Below, piece by piece: positions 45,943 through 54,306 of a stretch of DNA of 63,231 nucleotides; position 1 is the first letter of the stretch; every line of letters begins with the position of its first letter. Source of the stretch: Clostridium sp. (GTDB lineage Bacteria > Bacillota > Clostridia > Clostridiales > Clostridiaceae); the NCBI RefSeq assembly GCF_016650035.1, contig NZ_JAENWM010000012.1, positions 1-63,231 of the forward strand, written 5' to 3'. The notes below the pieces were generated by a model that worked only from the letters and a program-made list of their open reading frames with translations, was not told the DNA's origin and searched no databases. The translations under genes and the position numbers were made by a program.

Positions 45943-46246
45943 TTAAATGAAATTTCAAATAAACATATAACAGCTAAATTACATTTGAAATCATACATAA
46001 TAAAAGACCTATTTTCATATATATGAAAGTGAAAATAATTTAAAAACCAGCACTATGTTAAAAATATGACAGTTTAAATGTTAAAATATTCATATTTGAC
46101 AGCTAATTTACAAAAAAAATATCCGCAATAACAGTGTAATTAACAAAGAATCATGGTTATAGATACATTATTTTATGAGAGATATCTATTTGGAAAAAAA
46201 TAAAAAAACTATAAATTGAAATTAAATGCATAATAAATAACAATAC

Positions 46247-46275
46247 TTGCAATTTTCTGATAAGTTTGATATCAT
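46247..46275 (+). promoter_or_regulatory. Candidate promoter of the NSS transporter operon
   Basis: TTGCAA (46247-46252), a 17-base spacer and TATCAT (46270-46275), 60 bases before the start codon. Confidence 0.5.
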
Positions 46276-46336
46276 GATATTAAATCGAAGGGTTTATGCA
46301 ATATTATTAATTAATTAAAAAATAGGGGGTCTATTA

Positions 46337-47917
46337 ATGGCTGAAAAACGAGAAAACTGGGGTTCGAAAATTGGACTTATTTTAGCAATGGCAGGAAATT
46401 CAATTGGTCTTGGGAACTTCTGGAGATTTCCATATCAAGCTGCAAAAAATGGTGGCGGAGCATTCATGATTCCGTATGTATTGGCTCTTTTTCTAATTGG
46501 AATACCATTAATGATGGTAGAATGGATGATGGGTAGACTTGGCGGAAAATATGGACATGGTACTGTAGGCTTTATGATTTATATTCAGGCAAGGGACAGG
46601 ATTAGACCGAAAAGAGCAATTATTTTAGGCTCTATTGGCGGAATGTTAGTTATTGGAGTTACATTATTGGTAAATTCATATTATAATCATATAATAGGTT
46701 GGACTCTGGGATATGCCGTTTTATCTGCTACTGGTGGATACTCAGATATGGCTGTAAGCACAGGAGAGTTTTTTTCGAATTACGTACAAAATCCTGCCTA
46801 TGTATTTACTTTTTGGATAATTAGTTTATCATGTTTAGCATTTGCAGTTACAAGAGGAATTCAAAAGGGTATAGAAACTTGGGCAAAAATAATGATGCCT
46901 GTATTGTATGTATTTGGATTTATATTAATTTATAAAGCGTTAACTATAGGGTCACCAGTTAACCCAGATTGGTCTGCTATAAAAGGGTTAGATTATCTTT
47001 GGGCTCCAAGATGGGCAGATTTGAATTTTCAAGCTGCACTTGCAGCCGCAGGTCAAATATTCTTTACATTATCACTCGGTATGGGAATAATTCAAAATTA
47101 TGCATCCTATTTAAAGAAAGATGATGATATTGTAACTTCGGCATTGACGACGGTATCTCTAAATGAATTTGCAGAAGTAATACTTGGTGGAAGTATTGCA
47201 ATACCAATTACTTACGCTTTCATGGGTGTAGAGGGTTTAAGTTCAGGAGTAGGACTATCTTTCATATCTTTACCTAATATTTTTAGAAGTATGAGTGGTG
47301 GTATGTTACTTGGAACACTATGGTTTATGTTATTATTCTTTGCTGGGTTTACTTCAGCTATTGCAATGTATAATTACTTAGTAACAATACTAGAAGAAGG
47401 TATGGGTATGGCTAAGAAGAAGGCATCCCTGATGGTTTTCGTAGGATATATAATAGTTGGCTTACCAGTTGCACTAGAGCCAATACTTACAAAAACTGCT
47501 GAACTTGTTTATTTAACAGAGATTGATAACTGGGTTGGTACTTATTTATTGGTTGTAATGGGCCTTATAGAAATAGTTGTAGCTGGGTGGCTCATGAAAG
47601 ATAACCCACTAGACGAAATAAATCATGGATCTTATTGGCAAGCACCAAAATGGATATATACTGTTATGATTAGATGGATAACACCGGTGGTTATAATAGT
47701 TATTTTAGTAGGATCAACTCTAGCATATATTAAAGACGGATATTTTAAATTTATACCAAGTTTTGTAGAAAAAACACCAATATTAATTCCGTGGGTTAAT
47801 GGTGCAAGATTAGTTATACTATTAGTATTCATTGTAGGCTTTATTGGAACATATAAGAGTATAAAAGCTGTTTATGGTGAAGAGGTTAAGCAAGATAAGA
47901 TTCTAATAAGAAAATAA
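46337..47917 (+). CDS. Sodium-dependent NSS/SNF-family transporter
   Basis: 526 residues with eleven or twelve predicted helices. The NSS signature is at the N-terminus: GNSIGLGNFWRFPYQAAKNG, holding the unwound part of TM1 that binds sodium and substrate. It imports an amino acid or similar compound with sodium. The next ORF encodes a MetS-like small partner, so it is probably a MetP-type amino-acid transporter (methionine or alanine is known for the Corynebacterium homologue). GGGGGT precedes the ATG. Confidence 0.92.
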   Translation: MAEKRENWGSKIGLILAMAGNSIGLGNFWRFPYQAAKNGGGAFMIPYVLALFLIGIPLMMVEWMMGRLGGKYGHGTVGFMIYIQARDRIRPKRAIILGSIGGMLVIGVTLLVNSYYNHIIGWTLGYAVLSATGGYSDMAVSTGEFFSNYVQNPAYVFTFWIISLSCLAFAVTRGIQKGIETWAKIMMPVLYVFGFILIYKALTIGSPVNPDWSAIKGLDYLWAPRWADLNFQAALAAAGQIFFTLSLGMGIIQNYASYLKKDDDIVTSALTTVSLNEFAEVILGGSIAIPITYAFMGVEGLSSGVGLSFISLPNIFRSMSGGMLLGTLWFMLLFFAGFTSAIAMYNYLVTILEEGMGMAKKKASLMVFVGYIIVGLPVALEPILTKTAELVYLTEIDNWVGTYLLVVMGLIEIVVAGWLMKDNPLDEINHGSYWQAPKWIYTVMIRWITPVVIIVILVGSTLAYIKDGYFKFIPSFVEKTPILIPWVNGARLVILLVFIVGFIGTYKSIKAVYGEEVKQDKILIRK

Positions 47918-47929
47918 TGATTTGAAACA

Positions 47930-47958
47930 GTAGGAAATAATTATTAATTATTTCCTAC
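47930..47958 (+). promoter_or_regulatory. Hairpin between the transporter and its small subunit
   Basis: GTAGGAAATAAT pairs with ATTATTTCCTAC and is not followed by a T run. It may stabilise the upstream mRNA end or tune expression of the next gene. Confidence 0.5.
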
Positions 47959-47984
47959 TACAAAAAATATAAGGGGGTATAAAT

Positions 47985-48080
47985 ATGGGTGGTCAAGCGT
48001 TGACTTTTATGCTTATAATGTGGGGTGCAATACTTATTTCAGCAACGGTTTGTTTAAGAGCCGTATTAAAGAGTAAATAG
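47985..48080 (+). CDS. metS: MetS-like small subunit of the NSS transporter
   Basis: 31 residues from the ATG at 47985 with AAGGGGGT upstream. One transmembrane helix (LTFMLIMWGAILISATVCL) and a short basic tail (RAVLKSK), the pattern of the MetS family. In Corynebacterium MetS is needed for transport by MetP. It lies 67 bases after the transporter gene. Confidence 0.8.
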   Translation: MGGQALTFMLIMWGAILISATVCLRAVLKSK

Positions 48081-48097
48081 GAAAAGAGTGAGGATAT

Positions 48098-48511
48098 ATG
48101 AATATTGATGAAGTTGCCATTATAAGAAGAATTACGTTATATGTTACGCTTTTATGTGCACTGTTTTTAATGTTAACTCCACAATTTACTGGACCTATTA
48201 TGCCCTTACTATTTATTCTCCCAATAATTATGGGACTTGTAGGGGTAAAAAGAGGAAGGAAGAGCGGGTATTTAATAGCACTGGCGATAGTGCCCTTAGC
48301 TTTTTCTATCTCAGTTCTATGGATACGATATTCTATTAGTGTTTTTGCCGATAGAGCTAATCAAATGGCTAAACTAAGTGCAGATTATAATATATCAAGC
48401 ACTGTGGCTGGAGCAATGACAATAAGCTTCTTTCTATTAAGTATTTTAATGATCAGTTTATCTGTGATAGTGTTTGTAAAATTACGAAGACATAAAGAAC
48501 TTTTCACATAA
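48098..48511 (+). CDS. Membrane protein of the NSS operon, hypothetical
   Basis: 137 residues with four predicted helices (about 10-28, 33-50, 58-78 and 100-128). GAGGATAT precedes the ATG, 17 bases after metS, so it is in the same transcript. No family recognised; linkage suggests an auxiliary role in the transport function, which is only inference. Confidence 0.65.
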   Translation: MNIDEVAIIRRITLYVTLLCALFLMLTPQFTGPIMPLLFILPIIMGLVGVKRGRKSGYLIALAIVPLAFSISVLWIRYSISVFADRANQMAKLSADYNISSTVAGAMTISFFLLSILMISLSVIVFVKLRRHKELFT

Positions 48512-48524
48512 TTTAATAATGATT

Positions 48525-48558
48525 AAAAGTGCTGAGACTTTGTTTTAGCACTTTTTTT
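48525..48558 (+). terminator. Terminator of the NSS operon
   Basis: AAAAGTGCT pairs with AGCACTTTT, then a T run. Confidence 0.85.
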
Positions 48559-48647
48559 ATGTGACTTGAGTGTGTTATAATATTAAGTGAATTTCAGAAA
48601 TTTTTTAGAATGTATATATGATATAATTTACTTAAAAATATGCTAGG

Positions 48648-49697
48648 GTGGTGAGAATAATAAAAAATTGGCGTAATAAAGGTTATATTGTCTTAATATT
48701 GTCAATCTCAATATTTTTAGTAGCCTGCAAAGATACTACTAAGCCTGTTGAGAAAGAGACTTACATGATGGGAACAATTATTGATTTAAAGGTTTATGGT
48801 AAAAATGCAGAAGAGGCAACAGAAAAGGCAGTTAAAAGGGTGGAAGAAATAGAAAATAAAATGTCTGTTAGCATTGAAACTTCTGAAATTTCAATGTTAA
48901 ATGCAAAAGCAGGGATGTCAGGTCAGAAACTGAGCGCGGAAACATATTCCGTAATAGAAAAAGCGGTTCAATATAGTAAATTAACAGAAGGTGCTTTTGA
49001 TCCAACTATAGAACCAATTGTAAAACTATGGGGCATAGGTACAGATGCGGCAAGAGTTCCATCAAAAGATGAAATTACTGAAAAATTAAAGTTAGTTGGC
49101 TATAAGGATATTATTTTAGATGGAGAGAATTCAACTGCTCAGTTAAAACGAACTAATCAAGCTATAGATTTAGGTGCCATAGCAAAGGGTTATACAGCTG
49201 ATGAGATAAAAGGTATTTTGCTTGAAAATAAAATTAGCAGTGCAATTATAAATTTAGGTGGTAATATTTATGCCATGGGAAATAAACTAGATGGAACTAA
49301 ATGGAACATAGGCATACAAAATCCACTAGAGGTTAGAGGGAAATACTTAGGTACCATTAGTATTTCAGATAAGTCTGTGGTTACATCAGGCAATTATGAA
49401 AGATTTTTTATGGTGGGTACCAAAAGATATCATCATATATTTGATCCTAAAAATGGATATCCGTCAGAAAATGGTATTATAAGTACAACTATAATATCAG
49501 ATAAATCAATAGATGGAGATGTACTATCTACAAGTACTTATATTATGGGAATTGAGAAAGCGCAAAAATTAGTGGAGTCTATAGAGGGCGTAGAAGCAAT
49601 TTTTATAACAGATGATAAAAAAATATATGTTACCAGTGGTATTAAAGACAGTTTTAAACTAACAGACAAGGGGTTCACTTATGAAGAAGGGCGATAA
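48648..49697 (+). CDS. apbE: FAD:protein FMN transferase
   Basis: 349 residues with a lipoprotein-like signal (ISIFLVACKD) and the ApbE domain: YMMGTIIDLKVYG, EGAFDPTIEPIVKLWG, IDLGAIAKGYTAD, SAIINLGGNIYAMG, SVVTSGNYERFF and HHIFDPKNGYP. It attaches FMN to Ser/Thr in target proteins outside the membrane. RnfG (TGAT) and RnfD (DYTTSP), encoded 1-5 kb downstream, are its likely targets. The start codon is uncertain: two consecutive GTG codons lie in AGGGTGGTGAG. Confidence 0.92.
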   Translation: MVRIIKNWRNKGYIVLILSISIFLVACKDTTKPVEKETYMMGTIIDLKVYGKNAEEATEKAVKRVEEIENKMSVSIETSEISMLNAKAGMSGQKLSAETYSVIEKAVQYSKLTEGAFDPTIEPIVKLWGIGTDAARVPSKDEITEKLKLVGYKDIILDGENSTAQLKRTNQAIDLGAIAKGYTADEIKGILLENKISSAIINLGGNIYAMGNKLDGTKWNIGIQNPLEVRGKYLGTISISDKSVVTSGNYERFFMVGTKRYHHIFDPKNGYPSENGIISTTIISDKSIDGDVLSTSTYIMGIEKAQKLVESIEGVEAIFITDDKKIYVTSGIKDSFKLTDKGFTYEEGR

Positions 49698-50067
49698 GAT
49701 AGTTGTAATAATACTCTTAATTATTGTGATAATTAGTTTTGGTGCTACTTTAATATACAAAAATGTAATTGTGGGATCAGAAAAAATTGCGGTTATTAAG
49801 AGTGGTGGTAAGATAGTTAGAACTATTGATTTGAATAAAGTGATAGAAGAAGAAGAATTTACTATAAAATCAGAAAATGAACATTACAATATCATACTAG
49901 TAAAGCACGGTAGTATTAGAGTTAAAGATGCAGATTGTTTACATAAAGAGTGTGTTAAAATCGGAACTATAACAGATCCAGGTGGACTAATCGTATGTTT
50001 ACCCAATAAACTTGTAATTAGTATTAACGGAGAAGACATTACTGGCATTGATGGTGCCACTTATTAA
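49681..50067 (+). CDS. NusG domain II membrane-anchored protein
   Basis: 128 residues. One N-terminal helix (KIVVIILLIIVIISFGATLIY, about 6-26) then a NusG_II-type beta domain with KHGSIRVKDADCLHKECVK (in parts: HGSIRVKDADC, LHKECVKIG) and GGLIVCLPNKLVI. The three Cys may form a disulfide or bind a cofactor. It overlaps apbE by 17 bases and the next frame follows closely. It belongs to a recurrent apbE/NusG-II/Gx set near rnf genes in clostridia. Confidence 0.8.
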   Translation: MKKGDKIVVIILLIIVIISFGATLIYKNVIVGSEKIAVIKSGGKIVRTIDLNKVIEEEEFTIKSENEHYNIILVKHGSIRVKDADCLHKECVKIGTITDPGGLIVCLPNKLVISINGEDITGIDGATY

Positions 50068-50092
50068 AATGAAAAAAGATGCAGGTGAAAAT

Positions 50093-50596
50093 ATGAAAAA
50101 GACTAAAAAAATGGTTTTACTTAGTATGCTAGTGGCAATGGCCTTGGTAATTTATTTAATTGAGGCCCAGATTCCAGTTTTATTTCCAGGAATAAAATTA
50201 GGACTTGCTAATTCTATCTCCTTAGTCGCATTACTACTACTAGGATGGAAAGAAGCATTGTTAATAATGATTTTAAGAACTCTGTTAGGTTCTATGTTTG
50301 GAGGTGGTTTGTCAGCATTTATGTTCAGCATTGCTGGTGGACTGCTAAGTAATATTGTAATGATATTACTTTATAAGTATTTTAAAAATTCCTTAAGTAT
50401 ATCAATAATAAGCGTATGTGGAGCAGTGTTTCATAACATAGGTCAGCTACTGGTAGCTGCCTTCATACTTAATGATTTAAGGATATACGTATATTTACCA
50501 GTACTTCTAGTTGCAGCTATTGTTACGGGGTATTTTATTGGAATACTAGCTAGCATACTAAAGAATAGATTAGAAAAAATAGCGATATTAAAATAG
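50093..50596 (+). CDS. Gx transporter family membrane protein
   Basis: 167 residues from the ATG at 50093 (CAGGTG upstream), starting MKKTKKMVLLSMLVAM; a longer frame begins at 50048 inside the previous gene. Five to six helices and the ECF S-component-like pattern PGIKLGLANSISLVALLLLG and GGGLSAFMFSIAGGLLSN. It was named heptaprenyl diphosphate synthase component I in older annotations, but the fold suggests transport. Its genomic link with ApbE suggests flavin or isoprenoid supply. Confidence 0.82.
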   Translation: MKKTKKMVLLSMLVAMALVIYLIEAQIPVLFPGIKLGLANSISLVALLLLGWKEALLIMILRTLLGSMFGGGLSAFMFSIAGGLLSNIVMILLYKYFKNSLSISIISVCGAVFHNIGQLLVAAFILNDLRIYVYLPVLLVAAIVTGYFIGILASILKNRLEKIAILK

Positions 50597-50605
50597 GAAA
50601 AATAA

Positions 50606-50644
50606 AAAAAGATACTAAGATTATTAATCTTAGTATCTTTTTGT
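50606..50644. terminator. Terminator between the apbE cluster and rnf
   Basis: AAAGATACTAAGATT pairs with AATCTTAGTATCTTT, with A and T runs. Both converging units end here. Confidence 0.9.
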
Positions 50645-50650
50645 TTTTAA

Positions 50651-51490
50651 TTATTTACTTGTTGCAGTCTCACTCATGTTGACACGATCTTTTAAAGGCT
50701 TTGAGATTGCTTTTGTAGGACACTTAGCAGCACATGCGCCGCACATTGTACATTTCTTAAAGTCTATTACAGCTAAGTTATTAACCATAACAATTGCATC
50801 CTCAGGACAAACTTTTACACACATGGTACAACCAATGCATCCAACAGAACAATTGTCTTTAACTGATTTACCCTTTGATTTTGAGTTACATTCTATAAGA
50901 ACTTCTTGGGAAGCAGGAACCATCTCTATTAAATCCTTAGGACAGATAGTAACACAGGCACCACAAGCTACACAGTTATCCTTATAGACAACAGCTACAC
51001 CATCTATGATATGTAGGGCATTGAATTCACAAGCTCTTACACAGCTTGCAAGGCCTAAACAACCATCACTGCAAGCCTTAGAACCGCCACCAGGAGCAAT
51101 AACTGCTTGGCGACAATCCATAATTCCATCATATATATATTTCTCTTTTGCAACAGTGCAAGTTCCTTTACATTTAACAAAGGCAACTTGTGGGTTTGCG
51201 CTTTCAACAGATACGCCCATTATTTCTCCAATTTCTTCAGCAACAGAACTTCCACCTACTGAACATAAATTAAGTTTTGCATCGCCTTGAACTACGGCTG
51301 CAGCATAAGCATCGCAACCGGGATATCCACATGCACCACAGTTTGCACTAGGCAGTGCTGCTCTAACTAATGGTATTTTAGGATCAACTGGTACGTGGAA
51401 TTTTTTATTAGCATAACCAAGGACCACGCCAAATATAAGTCCCATACCTCCAATTGCTATTACCGGGTAAATTAAATTATTTATATCCAT
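50651..51490 (-). CDS. rnfB: Rnf complex ferredoxin subunit RnfB
   Basis: 279 residues. One N-terminal membrane helix, then the [4Fe-4S] domain ANCGACGYPGCDAYA, followed by a long run of clusters (CVACGACVTICP, CIGCTMCVKVCP, CTMCGACAAKCP). It accepts electrons from reduced ferredoxin and feeds them into the complex. Last gene of the rnfCDGEAB operon. Confidence 0.95.
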   Translation of the reverse strand: MDINNLIYPVIAIGGMGLIFGVVLGYANKKFHVPVDPKIPLVRAALPSANCGACGYPGCDAYAAAVVQGDAKLNLCSVGGSSVAEEIGEIMGVSVESANPQVAFVKCKGTCTVAKEKYIYDGIMDCRQAVIAPGGGSKACSDGCLGLASCVRACEFNALHIIDGVAVVYKDNCVACGACVTICPKDLIEMVPASQEVLIECNSKSKGKSVKDNCSVGCIGCTMCVKVCPEDAIVMVNNLAVIDFKKCTMCGACAAKCPTKAISKPLKDRVNMSETATSK

Positions 51491-51493
51491 TTA

Positions 51494-52072
51494 TTAAAGC
51501 CCCCCCAAACCGCTAAAGCCTAAAAATGCGATAGACATGAGTCCTGCTGTAACTAGCGAAATAGGTAGCCCTTTGAGTGCTAAAGGCATATTATCATTAT
51601 CTTCCATTCTTTCTCTTAGTCCTGAAAGTAGTACAATTGCAAGCATGAAACCTAGACCTGCTCCAAGAGCATTAGCTAGACCATCCATTATGGTATAGCC
51701 TTCTTGTAGGTTTATAAGGGCCATACCAAGAACAGCACAGTTTGTTGTTATTAATGGAAGAAATATACCAAGCGCTTTATGGAGAGCTGGCTGAGTTTTC
51801 TTAATTACCATTTCAACAAATTGTACGAGTGACGCAATAACTAGCACAAAGGCTAGAGTTGATAGAAATGTCACGTGCAAAAGAACTAAAATTTTGTAAA
51901 CTATGGAAGTCATTAATGAGGATAAGATCATAACAAATATTACTGCCAGTCCCATACCTTTTGCAGTTTCAGTTTTTTTAGAAACTCCAAGAAAAGAACA
52001 TATTCCAAGGAATTTAGCTAATACGTAGTTATTTACTAGAAATGAACTTATAAAAATTGAAAAAAGTCCCAT
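51494..52072 (-). CDS. rnfA: Rnf complex membrane subunit RnfA
   Basis: 192 residues with six transmembrane helices. Motifs NNYVLAKFLGICSFLGVSKK and TTNCAVLGMALIN carry the conserved Cys of the RnfA/NqrE family. It forms the ion-conducting membrane part with RnfE. Three bases separate it from rnfB. Confidence 0.95.
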   Translation of the reverse strand: MGLFSIFISSFLVNNYVLAKFLGICSFLGVSKKTETAKGMGLAVIFVMILSSLMTSIVYKILVLLHVTFLSTLAFVLVIASLVQFVEMVIKKTQPALHKALGIFLPLITTNCAVLGMALINLQEGYTIMDGLANALGAGLGFMLAIVLLSGLRERMEDNDNMPLALKGLPISLVTAGLMSIAFLGFSGLGGL

Positions 52073-52105
52073 TTTTAATCCACCTTTCTTAATAAGTTAA
52101 AACAA

Positions 52106-52798
52106 TTATTTTTTGCAACTATGTGAACAAGCTCCACAACCACCACATTCACCGGTTTCTTCATTAAATTCATGAAAATGTGCAATTTTATCATTAACTT
52201 TATTTGTTTCATTGATTGATTTTTGATTTAGTAAAGCCATTAAAATTCCGACGGTAATGAAAGCTCCAGGAGCTAAAACCATCATTATAGCAGGCTCAAA
52301 GGAGTTTCCAAATACATTGAAACCTAGTAAAGAACCCGCTCCTAGTAATTCTCTAACAGCGCCAAGAACAGCTAATGCTATAGTAAAACCAAGTCCCATT
52401 CCAATAGCATCAAAGAGTGAAGGAAATACTTTGTTTTTTCCAGCATATGCTTCAGCTCTTCCAAGAATTATACAGTTAACAACTATAAGTGGAATAAATA
52501 TTCCAAGAGATTTGTATAAAGATGGAACATAACCTTGCAATAAAAATTGTATTAATGTAACAAAAGTAGCGATTACCGTGATGTAAGCAGGTATACGAAT
52601 TTTATCTGGGATTACTTTTCTTAATAATGAAATAATTAAGTTAGAACCAATTAATACCACTGTAGATGCTAGACCCATACCTAGGCCGTTTTCAACACTA
52701 GTAGTTACAGCTAAAGTGGGGCACATAGCTAAAACTTGTACAAATATCGGATTTTCTGTTATTATACCGTTTTTTATTCTTTCAGAAATTATGCTCAT
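52106..52798 (-). CDS. rnfE: Rnf complex membrane subunit RnfE with Cys-rich tail
   Basis: 230 residues, six helices. It starts ISERIKNGIITENPIFVQVL and carries VVNCIILGRAEAYA, the conserved Cys element of RnfE/NqrD. The C-terminal 40 residues are soluble and end GECGGCGACSHSCKK, a CxxCxxCxxxC pattern preceded by HFHEF that could bind a cluster or metal. The start overlaps the stop of rnfG. Confidence 0.94.
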   Translation of the reverse strand: MSIISERIKNGIITENPIFVQVLAMCPTLAVTTSVENGLGMGLASTVVLIGSNLIISLLRKVIPDKIRIPAYITVIATFVTLIQFLLQGYVPSLYKSLGIFIPLIVVNCIILGRAEAYAGKNKVFPSLFDAIGMGLGFTIALAVLGAVRELLGAGSLLGFNVFGNSFEPAIMMVLAPGAFITVGILMALLNQKSINETNKVNDKIAHFHEFNEETGECGGCGACSHSCKK

Positions 52799-53370
52799 TA
52801 TTTTTTACCTCCTTTTAGTGAAGTATTGTAAAAATCAATAGCATCGTTAACGCCAAGTGTTACTGCTTTCGATGTAATAGTGGCCCCTGTTATAGCTTGT
52901 ATTTGATTTTCTTTTGAAGGGGATATTTTTACAACTTCTAATTTCTCTTTTGTAGGTTTATTATCATATTGATCTGAAAACTCAGGATTTGGAGCATTAG
53001 CACCAAGACCAGGAGTTTCTAGCAAGGCCAAAATTTTAATACCAGTAACCTTTCCGTCAGATGATATCCCAACCATTGTTTCAATTGGGCCACCGTATCC
53101 GCCTGGTGCAACCTTTATAGCATACCCAATTATTTCTGTACCCTTAAGGGCTACATTAACTTCAGATATCTTTTCATTGCCATCAAGTTTTACATCTGCT
53201 GTCTCAAAATTATCAGCCGATGGTAATAGTTCTGTCATGGCAGCTTTTTTATCAGCAGCAACAGTTGCAGCAATAGGTCCTTTTGTTATTTCATAGGAAC
53301 CACCTAGTAAAAATCCTGCGATTCCTGTAATTAAAAGTAAAATTAAACCTAATTTAATATTTTCTTTCAA
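52798..53370 (-). CDS. rnfG: Rnf complex FMN-carrying subunit RnfG
   Basis: 190 residues. One N-terminal helix (GLILLLITGIAGFLLGG) and an FMN-binding domain. The flavin attachment site is the second Thr of QAITGATITSKAV, the S/TGATS-type motif used by ApbE. GYAIKVAPGGYGGPIETMVG and ETPGLGANAP are family signatures. It carries electrons on the outer side. Confidence 0.94.
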   Translation of the reverse strand: MKENIKLGLILLLITGIAGFLLGGSYEITKGPIAATVAADKKAAMTELLPSADNFETADVKLDGNEKISEVNVALKGTEIIGYAIKVAPGGYGGPIETMVGISSDGKVTGIKILALLETPGLGANAPNPEFSDQYDNKPTKEKLEVVKISPSKENQIQAITGATITSKAVTLGVNDAIDFYNTSLKGGKK

Positions 53371-54300
53371 TTATTTCACCTCCCCAAAAATACGTAGAGC
53401 AGTAAATTTATCAATAAATGGTACAAATAAGCTCATTATAAGTATTGAATAAGATACTCCTTCAGCGTATCCGCCATATATACGTATTATGGCAGTTAAA
53501 ACTCCGCATCCAATACCAAATATAAGCTGTCCTCTTTTTGCCATTGGTGAAGTTGTATAATCAGTTGCCATAAAGAAAGCACCGAGAATAAGTCCTCCAG
53601 CAAGAATTTCATATAATGCATTTCCGGTCATTAAACCATCTCTACCAAATATGAAGGTTAAAATGAAGACTGAACCAATATATGCTACTGGTATATGCCA
53701 GCTTATTATTTTTTTGTATAGTAAATATGCTGCACCAATTAGTAATGCAATTACAGAAGTTTCACCAATACAACCACCTACATTACCGATAAAAAGGCTC
53801 ATTAGGCTAGGTAAATCTCCTCCACCTTCTTTAAGTATTCCAAGAGCTGTAGCAGCCGAAACACCATCAACAGTGAAATTAGTCATATGTACTGGCCAAG
53901 AGGTAAGTAAAAATGCTCTAGCAGCCAAAGCTGGATTCATTATATTTTGTCCTATTCCACCGAAAAATTGTTTTACAATAATTATTGCAAAAAAACCTCC
54001 GATTGCAGGAAGCCAAAGTGGAACAGCAGCTGGCATGTTAAAAGCAAGTAATAAACCAGTTACAACAGCACTAAGGTCCCCTATTGTAATTTTTCTGTGA
54101 GTAAGTTTTTGCCATAAAGCTTCTGACGCGATACATGATAGTACAGATATTAATGTAACCAAAAATGCTTGTAATCCAAAGAAGTATATACCTGCAAAAG
54201 TAGCAGGTAATAATGCTATTATTACGTCTCTCATTATGCCCTGCACTGAATCATTTGATTTAATGTGTGGGGATGAAGATACTGTATACATATAAGTCAC
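53371..54300 (-). CDS. rnfD: Rnf complex membrane subunit RnfD
   Basis: 309 residues with about eight helices. SSPHIKSNDSVQGIMRDVII opens the protein as in other RnfD. The flavin site FMATDYTTSPMAKRG contains the Thr modified by ApbE. NPALAARAFLLTSWP is a further signature. One base separates its stop from rnfG's start region. Confidence 0.94.
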   Translation of the reverse strand: MTYMYTVSSSPHIKSNDSVQGIMRDVIIALLPATFAGIYFFGLQAFLVTLISVLSCIASEALWQKLTHRKITIGDLSAVVTGLLLAFNMPAAVPLWLPAIGGFFAIIIVKQFFGGIGQNIMNPALAARAFLLTSWPVHMTNFTVDGVSAATALGILKEGGGDLPSLMSLFIGNVGGCIGETSVIALLIGAAYLLYKKIISWHIPVAYIGSVFILTFIFGRDGLMTGNALYEILAGGLILGAFFMATDYTTSPMAKRGQLIFGIGCGVLTAIIRIYGGYAEGVSYSILIMSLFVPFIDKFTALRIFGEVK

Positions 54301-54306
54301 CTCTAT

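Noticed and set aside
53651-54100. 149-codon plus-strand open frame
   Set aside because: Antisense to rnfD; no ribosome site.
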